From: Welwitschia mirabilis
Taxonomy: Eukaryota > Gnetophyta > Gnetopsida > Welwitschiales
Assembly: GCA_051453625.1 (NCBI GenBank)
Contig: JBOZIK010000001.1
Location: forward strand, 199,500,009-199,564,008
DNA length: 64,000 nucleotides
Direction of reading: 5' to 3'
Of this stretch, positions 22,696 to 34,520 are shown in pieces. The notes beneath the pieces were generated by a model. The model worked only from the letters and a program-made list of their open reading frames with translations, was not told the DNA's origin and made no database searches. Within the stretch, counting starts at the first letter, position 1; each line of letters opens with the position of its first letter. The position numbers and the translations under genes are program-made.

Positions 22696-25600
22696 CTACG
22701 AGCTTCTATCTTCTTTAGGATGAGAAATGCCATTTCTCGCGTAATTGTTGCCATCCCAGAAGATGCGGTTATTTCGCATCCTCCAGATGAACCAAAGCAC
22801 AACTTTCTAGCCTTTATGAGTCACAAGAAGAATTCTTTCCTAAGTGGCCCTCCTGTCCACTGTCCTCCACACCTTAGTCGCGAAGGGGCATAGATGTTGC
22901 ACCATGTCTGCCCCTCCACACACTAGGTATTCCTCCAATACTCTATACATTGTTGTGCCTTAACCTTACTGCTGTTGGCACTCTGTTCTTCCAGATTAGC
23001 CATTTGAGGACTACGTACTTGCTCGGGACTTCTTTTCTCCAAGTGTTNNNNNNNNNNNNNNNNNNNNNNNNNNNNNNNNNNNNNNNNNNNNNNNNNNNNN
23101 NNNNNNNNNNNNNNNNNNNNNNNNNNNNNNNNNNNNNNNNNNNNNNNNNNNNNNNNNNNNNNNNNNNNNNNNNNAGTAGTTATTGCCTCCTTCCTTTTCC
23201 TGGCCTACCCCTTGATAACTCATCGATAGGTTCCAATAATTTCTAAGATTTCTCCCTGCTAACATTTCTAGTTCTCCTCTGGTTCTCCTTAGTTCTGGAA
23301 AGTCCAACAGGCTCTTACTATTGATGAAATTCGAGTGCCAAAAGGGGCTATTCTCTTTACTAATGGTCTAGGTAGAGATTTTCTCCAGATTTTCTCTTCC
23401 TTTACATAGAGTCTTCTAGCAAGGGGAATCCCCCGCCTCGGCTCCCAACTCTTATACTATCTCTTTAATAGTTTTTTTCCATGGTGAAAATCCCCCTGCT
23501 TCTAGCTCGATAATAATCTTAACCACAGCTAAAAAACACTCTCTTATGTCTCGGATCTTTCATTCCCCTGCCTCCACTAACTTAGCTATTTTATCCCATG
23601 CTACTACATCGAATATTGTCCCTCCTGTCCCTCTTGCCCAAATGAAATTTCTAACTAGACAATTCAGAATATTTTTTAGCTTCTTTGGCAGGATACTATA
23701 GGATACACTATGCTTCGCCATTTCAGATAATATGATGTTTGCGATAATGATTCTTCCTTTGCTCGAGAGGAAGTCGCATTCTAAGAGTTGCATCTCCTCT
23801 CCACCTTTAACAAAAGGTCTTTCCAAGACTCCACGTTTTTTCATTTGAATATAGCACTCCAAATTATAGGTCCTTTCCCGCCCCCCTAGCAATTCCGAGG
23901 GTTCTCTTAATACCCTGTTGCACACTTGTCCATTTATTAAAATAATAAATTTTGCTTTTTTCCTAACTTATTCTAAGCGCTATTTTTCCTAACTTATTCT
24001 AAGCGCTAACTCATTGGTACACTTTTCTAGCCCCCTTTTGATAGCCTTGATTTATTGAATATCAACCTTGAAAAATATGACAGAATCATTTGCAAAATAA
24101 TTAGCTCAGACATTTAAATGGCGAACCGTTAGCCCCACTCCCCCTCCCACCGGATATAGTGTTGTAGCATGCCTAGGACAATGATGAATAGATATGGAGA
24201 GAGGGGATCCCCTTGCCACGGGCCCCTTCTAGAGCTAAAATATCCTTGAGCTTTATGGTTAATTTTCAACGTAAATTTTGCTATTCTTTGCATTTGTGAA
24301 ATCAAACTAATAAGCTTTGGGAGGAGACCTTTTGTCCTCAAAACATATTTCAGGAAACTCCATGAGATGGTATCATACACCTTTCTGATGTCCAACTTCA
24401 ATGCATACACTCTTTTTCTATTTTCCTTAATGGAATGAAATATTTGATGATTGAATATTACTTGATCTAGATTGCCTCGATTTACTAGGAAGGATTCTTG
24501 ATCTCATCGCACAATTCCCTATAGGGGGGATGCATTCTATTAACTAGAATCTTTGAGAACAACCTATATATTACATTGCATACTCCTATTGGTCTATAGT
24601 CATTAACATTCTTGGCTTTGGCCTTTTTTAAGATCATAACAATATGGGTGTCATTTTAGGCATAAGGAACAGATTCGTTTCGCATCACATAGTTAAAAGC
24701 CTTAGTAACCAAATGTCTCATATACCCTTAGTACTTCTGAAAAAATTCTACTATCTACCCATCCGGACTAGGACTTCTGGTCAGTTTTATTCCCTTAAGA
24801 ACCTTCCAAACTTCCTTTTGATCCACCCATCCCAGGGGAACTCCCCCTGCCATGGTGTGGAAGGGTTCAGCACTATGGATTCTTTTCAAAGCTTCTTGAG
24901 ACTATTCAAAAACACTTTAGGCACTTCCTCTTCCTTAGTACTTGTTCTACCACTAAATTGATTTTATCATGTGAGCCTGCTTCCTCGAGTTGACAATTTT
25001 AAGGAAGTATTTTGTGTGTCTGTTTCCATGTTTTCATCTAGTTCACATGTGCTCTTTATTGCCAATGTATCTCTTCTTGTTTATGAAGACTATGGAGCTC
25101 CCAGAGCTTTCTCCATTCATTTGTGTGTATAACTTCTCTCTTCTATTTCTGCTGAACAATCTGAATTTCCTCTTTTAGTCTTTCCTTTTGCTAGAATTTC
25201 TTCCCCCAAGACTTTCTGCACTCCTTGAGTCAACCCTTCACTCTTTGCAAATTTTGCTGTAGATTTTAAATTGGATTAGCCTCAAATACATTCTAGTTTC
25301 TTTCAATGAACTACTCTACTGATTCTTCCTATAGCCACGCATTTTCATATGTAAAATGAGACTTCCTACCCTAACTCCTATCCTAGAAGAGGATGATTGG
25401 TTTATGGTCCAAGGACCATCTTCCTTTCCCAATCAAAATCTAGTTCTTGTCTTTTAATAACTCCCTAAACAACAGGGATCTATTAATTCTTCAAAGGATC
25501 TTGTCCTTTCCCTTCCTACTATTCCATCAAGTGAATTGCACTTGATGGATTGGCATGTCCGTGAGCTTCAAGGATCTTAAGAAATCTTTGATTCCTTCCA

Positions 25601-26044
25601 CTTTACGTCTGACCACTGACTACCTTCTTGTTTCTTCCACTCAAACAGGGTCTGATTAAAGTTCCCTGTTATGATATAATTTTTCTTCTTGACCTTCTCT
25701 CTAATTTGCTCCTAGATTTATTCTTCATGGCCACACTTTGTGGCATATATATGTTACTTATCCACTAGTTTTTTTACTATCACGATTTAAAACCACCTAT
25801 CATTGTTTATTCTAGTGTAGTCTATCTCCTTATTTAACAACATTAGTAATCCCCCTGCCTTTCCACAGCTGGGAACCCACTCGATGTTCCACTTCTTACT
25901 CTAGGTAGTTAGGTTGTGCCTCCTCTAGATTTTTATCTCCTGGATACATGCAATTTCTACTTTATGTCTACTAATGAATTCTTCTAAAACCTGTTTTTTC
26001 GAGGCATCTTTTATGCTTCTAATATTCCAGTTGAGTATATTCAT
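22696..26044 (-). pseudogene. LINE ORF2 (endonuclease, reverse transcriptase)
   Basis: ATG at 26042-26044 directly follows the ORF1 stop (TAAATG). The N-terminus is an APE-type endonuclease: MNILNWNIRSIKD, VEIACIQEIKI, then stops (to ~25300). The reverse transcriptase is clearest at 24410-24129: YALKLDIRKVYDTISWSFL and QGDPLSPYLFI. The catalytic FADD box reads FAND (24085-24096), so the Asp needed for metal binding is lost. Downstream, 23925-23560 has the conserved GRIIIANIILS...LPKKL..I..LVRNFIW and VAWDKIAKL block. The C-terminal block VVLWFIWRMRNNRIFWDGNN precedes a stop at 22696. A 26-bp tandem duplication (23957-24008) shifts the frame just after the FAND box. Plant L1 clade; inactive. 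Confidence 0.88.
23957..24008. repeat. 26-bp tandem duplication in LINE RT
   Basis: Two identical 26-bp units (TTTTTCCTAACTTATTC... ending AAGCGCTA) at 23957-23982 and 23983-24008. The length is not a multiple of three, so ORF2 is frameshifted. Identity of the copies says it arose after insertion. Confidence 0.95.
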
Positions 26045-27500
26045 TTACTCTTCTTCTTGGGGGCCTTTGCCAAGCATGTTTGTTAGAGTCCTCTGCGATC
26101 CATTGACAATATCTTTATTCACTTCCTTTTTTGCCCTTACCTTAGCAAGGGGTCTTCCCACCTTTTTGATAGTTACTACTTTTTTAGAGTTCTCATAGCC
26201 AGAGTCTGATCCTAATTCATTTGAATCACTATTCGAAAGAGGGGAAAACTTATTAGCCAACTTCTTTCAATACTGGGTTTGGCTCAGTTCGTTTCCCTCT
26301 CCATCCATTTCCACCAGATCCCCATTGTTCTGATGCTGTTGTTTCTCACTTTGGGTCCCTTCTATTCTGGAGCCAGCAACTGTTTTACTCTTTCTGGTAA
26401 CTGTTTAAAAACCCTCATCATTTTTTTTTGACTTAACGCTTATTCTCTATGTGCTCAAATTTCTTGTAGAACTGACATTGCTTCATTTGATAGGCCTTTC
26501 CTAGGTGGTCTTTTCTGCCACATTTGGTACAAATCTTCTCCATGTATCATAAGAAAAATCTCTCTGAGTGGCCTATCATAGAGCATAAAGAACATGACGG
26601 CAATATGTTATCATACTCCACCTCTACCCTATCTATTTCAAATCCATGTAATATTTTGAACTTTCTCAGGTTCCGGGTCATCTCAATGTTAATCTAGGTG
26701 CAAAAATGAATCAACAGTAATTTTTAACCACTAATCATAACTGGATCTAGTTTTATCACTTCTTTAAATTTTTTTGCTAACTCTTGAATGAATTTCTAGT
26801 TTGAAAGGATTAGACTCACTCCCCTCAGTTTCACCCAAATCAGCACTTTTTGGAATATTTTACCAAAATCCTGTCTAGATTACCATTAAGCTAATGTTGA
26901 TCCTCTTGCCCTAAAAAACCAAGGGCCCCTCACCATGATTGTGTTTAGATCCTCTTTGGAAACAAATTTGAAAATCTCTAATCCCTCTACAAAGAATAAC
27001 CTGAATAGACTCTATCCCAGTCCATTTCAGTTCTATCCATCTTCTTATGGATTCTAAATTAGGTCTTGCGCCCGCTAACACAAAATGCCTGACAAGGCTA
27101 AATTTAAAACATTCTTTGACTGCTATAGAATGCTCCAGGGTAGCCCTAATCTTGAAAATCTCATCTTCTTTGAAAATTCTGATAAAAGGGGGTTCCATAG
27201 CATTACCTGGATCTATTGGCTTACAGTGCTTTGTCTCTTATTCCTTTCTAGCCAACTTGGCAACCAATCACCACTCCTGCGGGTGCCCCTGCCTCCACCT
27301 CTGAAAGCCTCAAAATAGGCCATTTCCATTGAGCTCAACCCTCCATCACAGACTCCTTTCACAAGTAGAAACCAGCACTTCAAAGCCTCGATGGGCACTT
27401 CTAGCCACATGCTTCCCTCCTGCTCATGAATCAAAATGCTCAATGACACACTCGGGCATGCCCCATGCATAGACTGACTTTCCTGCTTGAGTGGTTGCAA
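26045..27500 (-). pseudogene. LINE ORF1 (gag-like, CCHC)
   Basis: Read from ATG at 27500 (MQPLKQESQSMHG) to the TAA at 26045-26047, across frame changes. The middle (27198-26911) resembles the DUF4283 domain of plant LINE ORF1 proteins: FKFSLVRHFVLAGARPNLE, then SIRRWIELKW. Two zinc-knuckle remnants follow near 26600-26500: CSLCSMIGHSERF and CTKCGRKDHLGKAY, each with the last Cys replaced. The C-terminus is Lys/Glu-rich (KKVGRPLAKVRAKKEV, GPQEEE). In active relatives such proteins bind the LINE RNA. Stops and shifts make it non-functional. Confidence 0.75.
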
Positions 27501-27542
27501 AACCTAAATAGGTTGGGTTTTTCCGCCTTCACCAAATTCGAC

Positions 27543-27557
27543 TTTCATTTATGACTT
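27543..27557. repeat. LINE target-site duplication, right
   Basis: Exact copy of the 15 bp at 21094-21108. It marks the 5' end of the LINE at 27542. Confidence 0.92.
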
Positions 27558-30500
27558 AGAATAGGCAATGCAATTCCCTTCAATTCTCTATTGGATGTGT
27601 ATTTGTAGATGAGGGTATAGTTTGAGAAGGCCCAACTTGAAATGCCTAATCCATTGGATTGACTAAAGTTTTAGGTTAAAGCCCCATGTACGATGTTGCA
27701 TGTGCCCATAAAAGTACGTCACCCTCTCAACTTTTGTAATTATATTTCTTCGTATAGTAACATGGTCCTTGGGTGAGTAGAGTGCATGGGCACAACTACA
27801 ATCTCAGCCTTCGTTTTCGCCTTTGTGCCTCCCATTATTAACATGCAAAACTAGAATACTTAGCTTTGTTTCCCACCATGGCAACCTCATAACTCATGCC
27901 CTCCTTGGGGGTGGTGCAGGACTTGACCTCTAGGGAAAGACCCCTGCCTATGGTCATGCCCGACATAGTCGCTTGTGCATGCACAGTTAATGTTTGAAAA
28001 GTCTCAAGTGTTGGCTTGTTGACAGAGGACAAGTACAAGCTGCACATTTGCTTCTTGTTATTTAACCCTCCATTCATAGTGCCTTCTTCAGTAGTCACAA
28101 AATATAAACAACCATTGCAATCTAGCATTATAAGCTATTTAACTAGCTCAACCATGCAACATAAATTTGGCACTTATAACTTTAAAAACATTTAATCTAA
28201 TTTTGTGTTTAGAGCTTCAGGCAATCTTTTGTTGAGGAAAAATTCTCAACTTTCTTTCCTATGAATCAAGACTTAATCCTTATTGGGAACTCGAGATTTG
28301 TTTAAGGTATCTTAGCAAGTTACAAAATTCTCAAAGACTGCCAAATTAATATGTGGTAATTGGGTAGTATAAAACCCTTACCAAAATTGCTATAGCTGTT
28401 TGTTTAGAAACTACCAACCCCCAAGCTAGAATTTCACTTGTAGGAGTGTACATCCTAGTCAAATTTAAAAAGGCATCTTGAATAAAATATAATCTCATTG
28501 TTAAAACATGATCCATATTATGGCCCTCTCAACTGTTTCTGCGGGTGTTTTATATAATACTAGCTAGTTGATCATAACCATTAAGAGCGGCATTATCCTT
28601 TAGGACAACGTAAGGTTCTCATTTAGTTTTCCAAGTTATGCTGACAAGTTTCTTAAAAGACATACAAGAAGTTATTAGAAAGACTATTTAGATTATTCTT
28701 ACATAAGATAATCTACATCAAAAGATATTCAAGAATAACATAGGTTTACTAATATCTTTATTCCACTATGAGTACCCTCGGTTTTAGAGATAAAAATCTA
28801 AATCATCATCCACTTTCAATTAGGATTTTTAACTTATGAACAGGTTTATTCAATTGTACATTTAAGCCACTAAACTCCACCAAAAATATTATAGCTCACG
28901 ATTTCATCCTTTTTTGTTTTTTTCCTTTTTTTTTATTTTCCTCCCAAAGATTTGTATTCAATCCATAATGCTTGGTTCCTGTAGGATGATTTCACAAATT
29001 AAAGACAAGATCAAAACTTATGCAACCTAAGGTTTTATTAAAATATTATAATCCTCTTGTGAGTTATTTAGGAGACACATCCAAGAAGTTATTAAAAATA
29101 TAATTTAGATTATTCCTCCATAAAAGAATATACATTAAAAATATTCAAGAACACAGGGTTATCTAGATCTTCATCAATTAAAAAGTATCTTACAAATAAA
29201 CTTAAATTCGCATCATTCATTTCACTTTAGGATTTTTGATTAAATCATGAAGAAATTTATTCAGTTCTAGTTTTAACCCATTAAACTTACTACAACAAAT
29301 TTTATTACTTCATCGTTTTATGAATTAAAGTCATGACTAAAACTTAATCTAATCTTAATTTCGTTAAGCTTCATTCTAATTTCGAACTTTGCTTTAATAA
29401 TTTAACTTGCTCATTTCAACTTCTTTTTTAACCTACTTTTCTTTTATTTTTAATCTAGTACCCTTTGAAGGTTTCTTAATCATTACTGAAGGCTAGGAAT
29501 ATAGTTTATACATCTTGTTCCATGAGTTTAAATGGATTGTAGTTTAGGCAACTTTTCTAAATGAAAACTCAATAAAAGATTTGACATAATCATTAATACC
29601 AAACTCTTGGATCTTGTTTGAGACTATTTTATAAAAGCTGCTTCTTCTAGATCTCCATGCGAGGATGTTGATTTAATATCTATCTACAATATCTTGTAGT
29701 GCAAGATAACTACTACATTAATTAAAGATCTTATTATAACTATCTTTGAAGGCAAAGATCTCATTATAGTTAAGTCTAAGGACATGTAAAAATACTTTAC
29801 CAAATTCATCTATTTATATAGTACATGCTTATTTGACATTAGTTATGTTCTTGTTTTATAGCCTAGGAACAAGTTTTTAGACTTGTATTTTTAGTAGCAT
29901 TTCATGTTCTTTGTTTATGTAATCTCTTTACTGTTTGCTAAATAGAACCTAACTAATGAACTTTGGAGTTTTTATAGTGAGATGGACCAAACATTTAATA
30001 TCATGGTTTCCCATGAACTTGTGTTTCTTAGTAGTAATAGGAAGAGTGATATTCTTATTGACGTCCTTTCCCAAGTTTAAAAAGTGTCTTAACACACTTA
30101 GGCCTTTGAGGCTTTCTTTCATTAACCTTAGAACCTTGAGATTCTCCATCATATTTTAGTTTTGTGCCACATTCCTCTCCATGGAACATGTCTTAATGAC
30201 ATGATTATCAACTCTACTAAAGGTATCATTTTCCTTATACTAGTCCCTAAGTATTTTATGTAGTTTAAAGTTCTTCCTAGTTATAATATTTAATCCAGGT
30301 TCATAAATTGCACATCCTAAGTAATAACAATACCTTTCACAGAGGATTTCAAACTTTGTCTTACATATCACACACATAAATTTTGAATAAGATAATTTCT
30401 CTTGAGCATTCATTTCTATAAATCCTAGATAAAGTAAATAGACAATCATAAGCTATATTATGACTTGGCATAGAAATATCCGTGGAAGACTAATTTGTTT

Positions 30501-31439
30501 CATGAAATTCTCACAATGAAATTTTATGTGAGAATTTGTGAGATATATTACATGAAAGGACTCTTGTCTTATGTTGGAAAATCAAAAAGTCTAAAACATT
30601 CCAAAAATAAAAATATGATAACTTATTCTTAATAATAATACTTAAGGTGTTTCTAATATAAAAAGTTGCAATTATAGTCCATGGGTCATCAAACGCTTGT
30701 GATTAAAAAAGCTTAGTAGCTATTATGAGTTAGTTATAATAAAAAATTTTGTGAATAATGTATAAGTAATTATTTCAACAATCCTTTTTAAGAAGGACAT
30801 GACCATGTATGTAACTTTTATTTTTTACTCATATGATCCATTTAAATTATTTTTAAATATTCAAGGAGATATTTGAGAAAGGTGAATTGCAAAAGTAAGA
30901 GATATTAATGAGATTCATCTTGCTCTTAAATTTTATTTTACATTTCCTTTTTAAGTTTATATAACTTAATTTTACCTATATCTACCTTCCTTCCTTCTTT
31001 TCTTTTTAAATAAATCTTTACTTTTTAAAGATTCTAAACAAGATCACTCCATGGTAAGAACATTCATATTTTGTTAATTCTTCAAAAAAGTAATGTTCCT
31101 CTAGTTTCATGACAAATTACAAAATTATCACTAGAAGTTTAAACATAATGACTTCCAAAAATAATGTCCACAACAAAGTCTTATCCCACTTGAACCATAC
31201 CTATTAGAAGTGTTAACTTTTCTAGAACATGAATCCCTAAGGAGTATATTTTTGAGGGAGTGGTAGCTATCTTACTTGGAAGGACATCGTTATCTGTATA
31301 CTTCAATCTTATTTTATGGAGAAGATGTTAAAAAGAGAATTCCTTATGAAAGAAGTTAATTAATGCATAGTCCTAACCCATATTGTTATTGTCTATAGCA
31401 CTATCAATTTTCGTTATGATTTTGTGGTATTACCTCTTT
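27558..31439. other. Unassigned AT-rich DNA
   Basis: 27558-28140 is moderately GC-rich and has a 96-codon minus frame (28128-27838, starting MLDCNGCLYFVTTEEG) without a recognisable motif. 28600-29312 is a degenerate tandem duplication. 29313-31439 is very AT-rich with only short frames. The missing gag start and 5' LTR of Copia-I should lie here or have been lost, but no LTR like 48227-49791 is visible. Confidence 0.6.
28600..29312. repeat. Degenerate ~410-bp tandem duplication
   Basis: About 28605-28900 and 29015-29312 match loosely along their length. Shared strings include CAAGAAGTTATTA, TTTAGATTATTC, ATATTCAAGAA, TAGGATTTTT and TTTATTCA in the same order. Many substitutions and small indels make it old. 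Nature unknown. Confidence 0.55.
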
Positions 31440-31590
31440 CAAGGCAGTATGGACAAAGCTCAAAATGTTGTACTAAGAAGCTAATGAGACTACTATGAGG
31501 ACGCTGTTAATTAAAGTGAACAACCTTAAGATGGAAAGGGGAGAACATAAGAATTCTTATCATTATAGTGAGATGATAGGATCATAATGT
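31440..31590 (+). pseudogene. Copia-I gag remnant
   Basis: Frame with AVWTKLKMLY, then LLIKVNNLKMERGE and NSYHYSEMIG. This follows the Copia gag (UBN2-type) pattern 'W-x-KL-x-x-x-Y ... L-x-x-L-K-M-x-x-GE'. An in-frame stop follows LKMLY. The pre-integrase begins only ~100 bp further on, so most of gag and protease is deleted. Confidence 0.5.
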
Positions 31591-31689
31591 TAGTGAAATT
31601 AATGTATTAAAAAATAAATAAGTAATATTTAAAAAATCATAAGAAAAAGATGATTGTATTAGTAAAGAACATAACTCAGTCAAAGGCTT

Positions 31690-33091
31690 ATTTGTTGTAT
31701 TACAAAATCAAATGTCCATATCACTACTTTACCAGATATTTCTAATGGGAGAACCAAGTGTCTATTAAGTACTATAGGTAAAATAGAGCTATGACATAAG
31801 AAGCTTGGACATGGAAAAAAAAGACTTGCTAAAAATCTTATCCACAAAATAAATGGTAATAGGGCTTCCTGGGTTGTAAAGCATTGATAACCAGGTTTGC
31901 AAGGCATGCCAGAAAGGAAAGAAAACAAGGGTAAGATTTAGTTAAAAAACACTATCACAACTAAATGTCCTTTAGATCTTTTGCATCTTGATATTATTGG
32001 TCNNNNNNNNNNNNNNNNNNNNNNNNNNNNNNNNNNNNNNNNNNNNNNNNNNNNNNNNNNNNNNNNNNNNNNNNNNNNNNNNNNNNNNNNNNNNNNNNNN
32101 NNNNNNNNNNNNNNNNNNNNNNNNNNNNNNNNNNNNNNNNNNNNNNNNNNNNNNNNNNNNNNNNNNNNNNNNNNNNNNNNNNNNNNNNNNNNNNNNNNNN
32201 NNNNNNNNNNNNNNNNNNNNNNNNNNNNNNNNNNNNNNNNNNNNNNNNNNNNNNNNNNNNNNNNNNNNNNNNNNNNNNNNNNNNNNNNNNNNNNNNNNNN
32301 NNNNNNNNNNNNNNNNNNNNNNNNNNNNNNNNNNNNNNNNNNNNNNNNNNNNNNNNNNNNNNNNNNNNNNNNNNNNNNNNNNNNNNNNNNNNNNNNNNNN
32401 NNNNNNNNNNNNNNNNNNNNNNNNNNNNNNNNNNNNNNNNNNNNNNNNNNNNNNNNNNNNNNNNNNNNNNNNNNNNNNNNNNNNNNNNNNNNNNNNNNNN
32501 NNNNNNNNNNNNNNNNNNNNNNNNNNNNNNNNNNNNNNNNNNNNNNNNNNNNNNNNNNNNNNNNNNNNNNNNGATAACTTAATGTCCTTTGGATCTTTTG
32601 CATCTTGATATTATTGGTCCATCTCCTATAGAAAGTTTTGGTAAGAAAATATATTATCTTACTGTTGTTGATGATTACTCTAATTTTACATGGGTAGCCT
32701 TTCTTGCACACAAGGATGAGGCATGTAATGGTTTTTCTAAGTTGTGTATTAGGTTACAAGACCAAAAGGGTACAAGATCAAGATGATAAAAAGTAATAAT
32801 TGTACTAAATTCAAAAGTGTGAAGTTCAGAGATTTTTGTGAACAATTTGGTATTCTCCATCAATTCTTTGCATTAAGAACTCCACAACAAAATGGAGTGG
32901 CCTAAAGAAATAATAGAGTTCTAAATGAAATGACAAAAACAATGGTGCATGATAAATAGGTTCTTTATCATTTTTGGACAGAATCCATCAACACTACATG
33001 TTACATTTCTAATCGAGTTCTAATAAGACATTTTATGTCCAAAACTTCATACAAAATATAGTATGGTAAGAAACATCTGTAAGTTATTTTC
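31690..33091 (+). pseudogene. Copia-I pre-integrase and integrase
   Basis: Pre-integrase end: VCKACQKGKKTRVRF. Integrase core: DLLHLDIIGPSPIESFGKK, TVVDDYSNFTWVAFL and FCEQFGILHQFFALRTPQQN with the expected spacing. The second catalytic Asp motif (usually S-DNG-x-EF) reads SNNCTKF, so it is lost. Stops occur after NGVA and elsewhere. A 570-N gap (32003-32572) splits the domain, and the ~40 bp before it are repeated after it. The reading frame reaches SYFHI at 33096, where the solo LTR interrupts it, and resumes as FGSKCSILN at 34878. Confidence 0.85.
32003..32572. other. Assembly gap (570 N) with repeated flanks
   Basis: Left flank 31962-32002 and right flank 32580-32619 match at nearly every base (TTTTGCATCTTGATATTATT in both). 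Integrase homology reads straight across if one flank copy is removed, so the true gap is probably absent. Confidence 0.8.
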
Positions 33092-33096
33092 ATATA
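33092..33096. repeat. Target-site duplication of solo LTR, left
   Basis: ATATA, matched by ATATA at 34873-34877. Removing 33097-34872 plus one copy restores the Copia-I frame SYFHI-FGSKC. Confidence 0.9.
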
Positions 33097-33142
33097 TGTA
33101 ACAACCTGATTTTCACACTTTTGCACTTAAAAACTTAATGTA

Positions 33143-33154
33143 GCTCTGATACCA
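33143..33154 (-). other. Internal PBS-like motif in solo LTR A
   Basis: Complement reads TGGTATCAGAGC, a perfect match to the common plant tRNA-iMet primer-binding site. It is followed on the + strand by an LTR-edge-like TGTAATATCC (33159), yet lies 46 bp inside the element's real edge. Confidence 0.85.
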
Positions 33155-34306
33155 AAATTGTAATATCCTAGTTTTTAATCCAAAACTAAGAATGTTACTT
33201 AATGCAATGTCTTCAATTTTTTTCATCATGACTATGCAATAAACTGAAAAAATTTATCATGTTTTAAACAAGATCTCAATTTAATACCAAACATGATAAC
33301 TACAACATGATAATATCATAATGAAAAATAAGTCAAATTTTACATAGTTTCATAGGCTAAAAGGGAAGTTATAATGTTTACTTAACATTTCATTGAAAAT
33401 TTACAATGGTAGTACTCTTTCACATGTTACAACTGTAAGTATGTAAAGAATAAAATAAGAAGCAAAATTATCCCATTCCATTAGCAATAAGCATTTCTTT
33501 CTTTATGATCAGAAACCATGCCAGTATCTAACCTGTACATATAATATGGTATGAGAATTGTAAAATCATCACAAATCCGCAGTATGATCCATGACAAGGC
33601 TTAGGTGGGATGGGAAGTTTTAAGGACAAGGAAGGATTTCTCAAAGAAAAACTAATATGTGACCAAGACAAATCAGAATGTAATGCTAAAAACTCAAGGT
33701 GTACTTTCAACAATTCAAAGTGCATTGCAAAATATGCTCAAACAACATTTTTAATTCGTCTATTTACACATCTCCAGAGGGGACAATTTACCCCTTTACT
33801 CTTTGGAGTAATTATTGGAATCCAATTAACACACCTAGAGGGGGATGATTTTTTTTTTTTTTACCCCTTTACTCTCTAGGGAAAATTTTATTTAACAATT
33901 CAAAATATATTTCAATTACTGGTAAACAATTAATCACTATCTCAAAACATGATGGGAAGGATCAAGATAGAGAAATCTTAAACAAAACATGGCATTCGAA
34001 TTATGTATAAAATTTATAAACTTTTAATGGTATACAAAATAAACAAGCCTTCAAGGAATATAAAACATGATTATAGAGAGAAATGAAAGAAATAGATAAG
34101 AACATTCAAGAAGAAATGAGGTCCATAAACTATTCAAGGATGAAATGAAAAACCATGAAACCATACAAGGAAATATTCGAGGAACCATAAACCATACAAG
34201 AATTGAACGAAGTCCATAAACCATACCCAAATAAATATGAAGATTTGAAGACTTTAAAGGTTCCAAGATCTAAGGTTTTAAGATGGAAATATGAGAAGAG
34301 AAGGGG

Positions 34307-34320
34307 CCTATTTATAGTAG
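34307..34320 (-). promoter_or_regulatory. LTR promoter TATA box (solo LTR A)
   Basis: Minus-strand CTACTATAAATAGG is a near-ideal plant TATA box. LTR B has the same box at 60079-60092, downstream of the same minisatellite, so the arrangement is conserved in the family. Confidence 0.65.
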
Positions 34321-34350
34321 AAAGTATATGGTGATGAAAAGACACCATAA

Positions 34351-34520
34351 GGGAGTGGTGGAGGTAGAAGACATGATATGGTGGAAGTGGTGGCAGTAGT
34401 GGAAGTGGTAGAAGAGGTGTGGTGGAAGTGTTAGAAGGTGTGGAAGTGATGGAAGTGGTGGGAGGTGTGGAAGTTATGGAAGTGATGTGTGGAAGTGGTG
34501 GGAGGTGTGAAAGTGATAGA
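34351..34520. repeat. GGAAGTGGTG minisatellite
   Basis: Irregular 9-15 bp units such as GTGGAAGTGGTGG and GGTGTGGAAGTGATGG. They lie just upstream (element sense) of the solo LTR TATA box. A matching array occurs in LTR B at 60126-60240. Confidence 0.9.

Larger units (their letters stand above)
21109..27542 (-). mobile_element. Full-length dead L1-like LINE
   Basis: A 6.43-kb non-LTR retrotransposon on the minus strand. It is bounded by a perfect 15-bp target-site duplication and ends in a poly-A tail (poly-T, 21107-21120 on +). Order in its own sense: short 5' UTR, ORF1 from 27500, ORF2 from 26044, an extra ORF3 (22180-21416), 3' UTR, poly-A. The ~42-bp distance from the 5' end to the first ATG shows it is not 5'-truncated. 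Stops, frameshifts, a 26-bp tandem duplication in the RT region and a mutated catalytic motif show it is dead. It is locally richer in GC than the surrounding DNA. A 127-N gap (23048-23174) lies in late ORF2. Confidence 0.92.

Noticed and set aside
31938-32711. Long frames across the N runs (also at 46534-47340 and 51383-52156)
   Set aside because: They are open only because N codons contain no stop.
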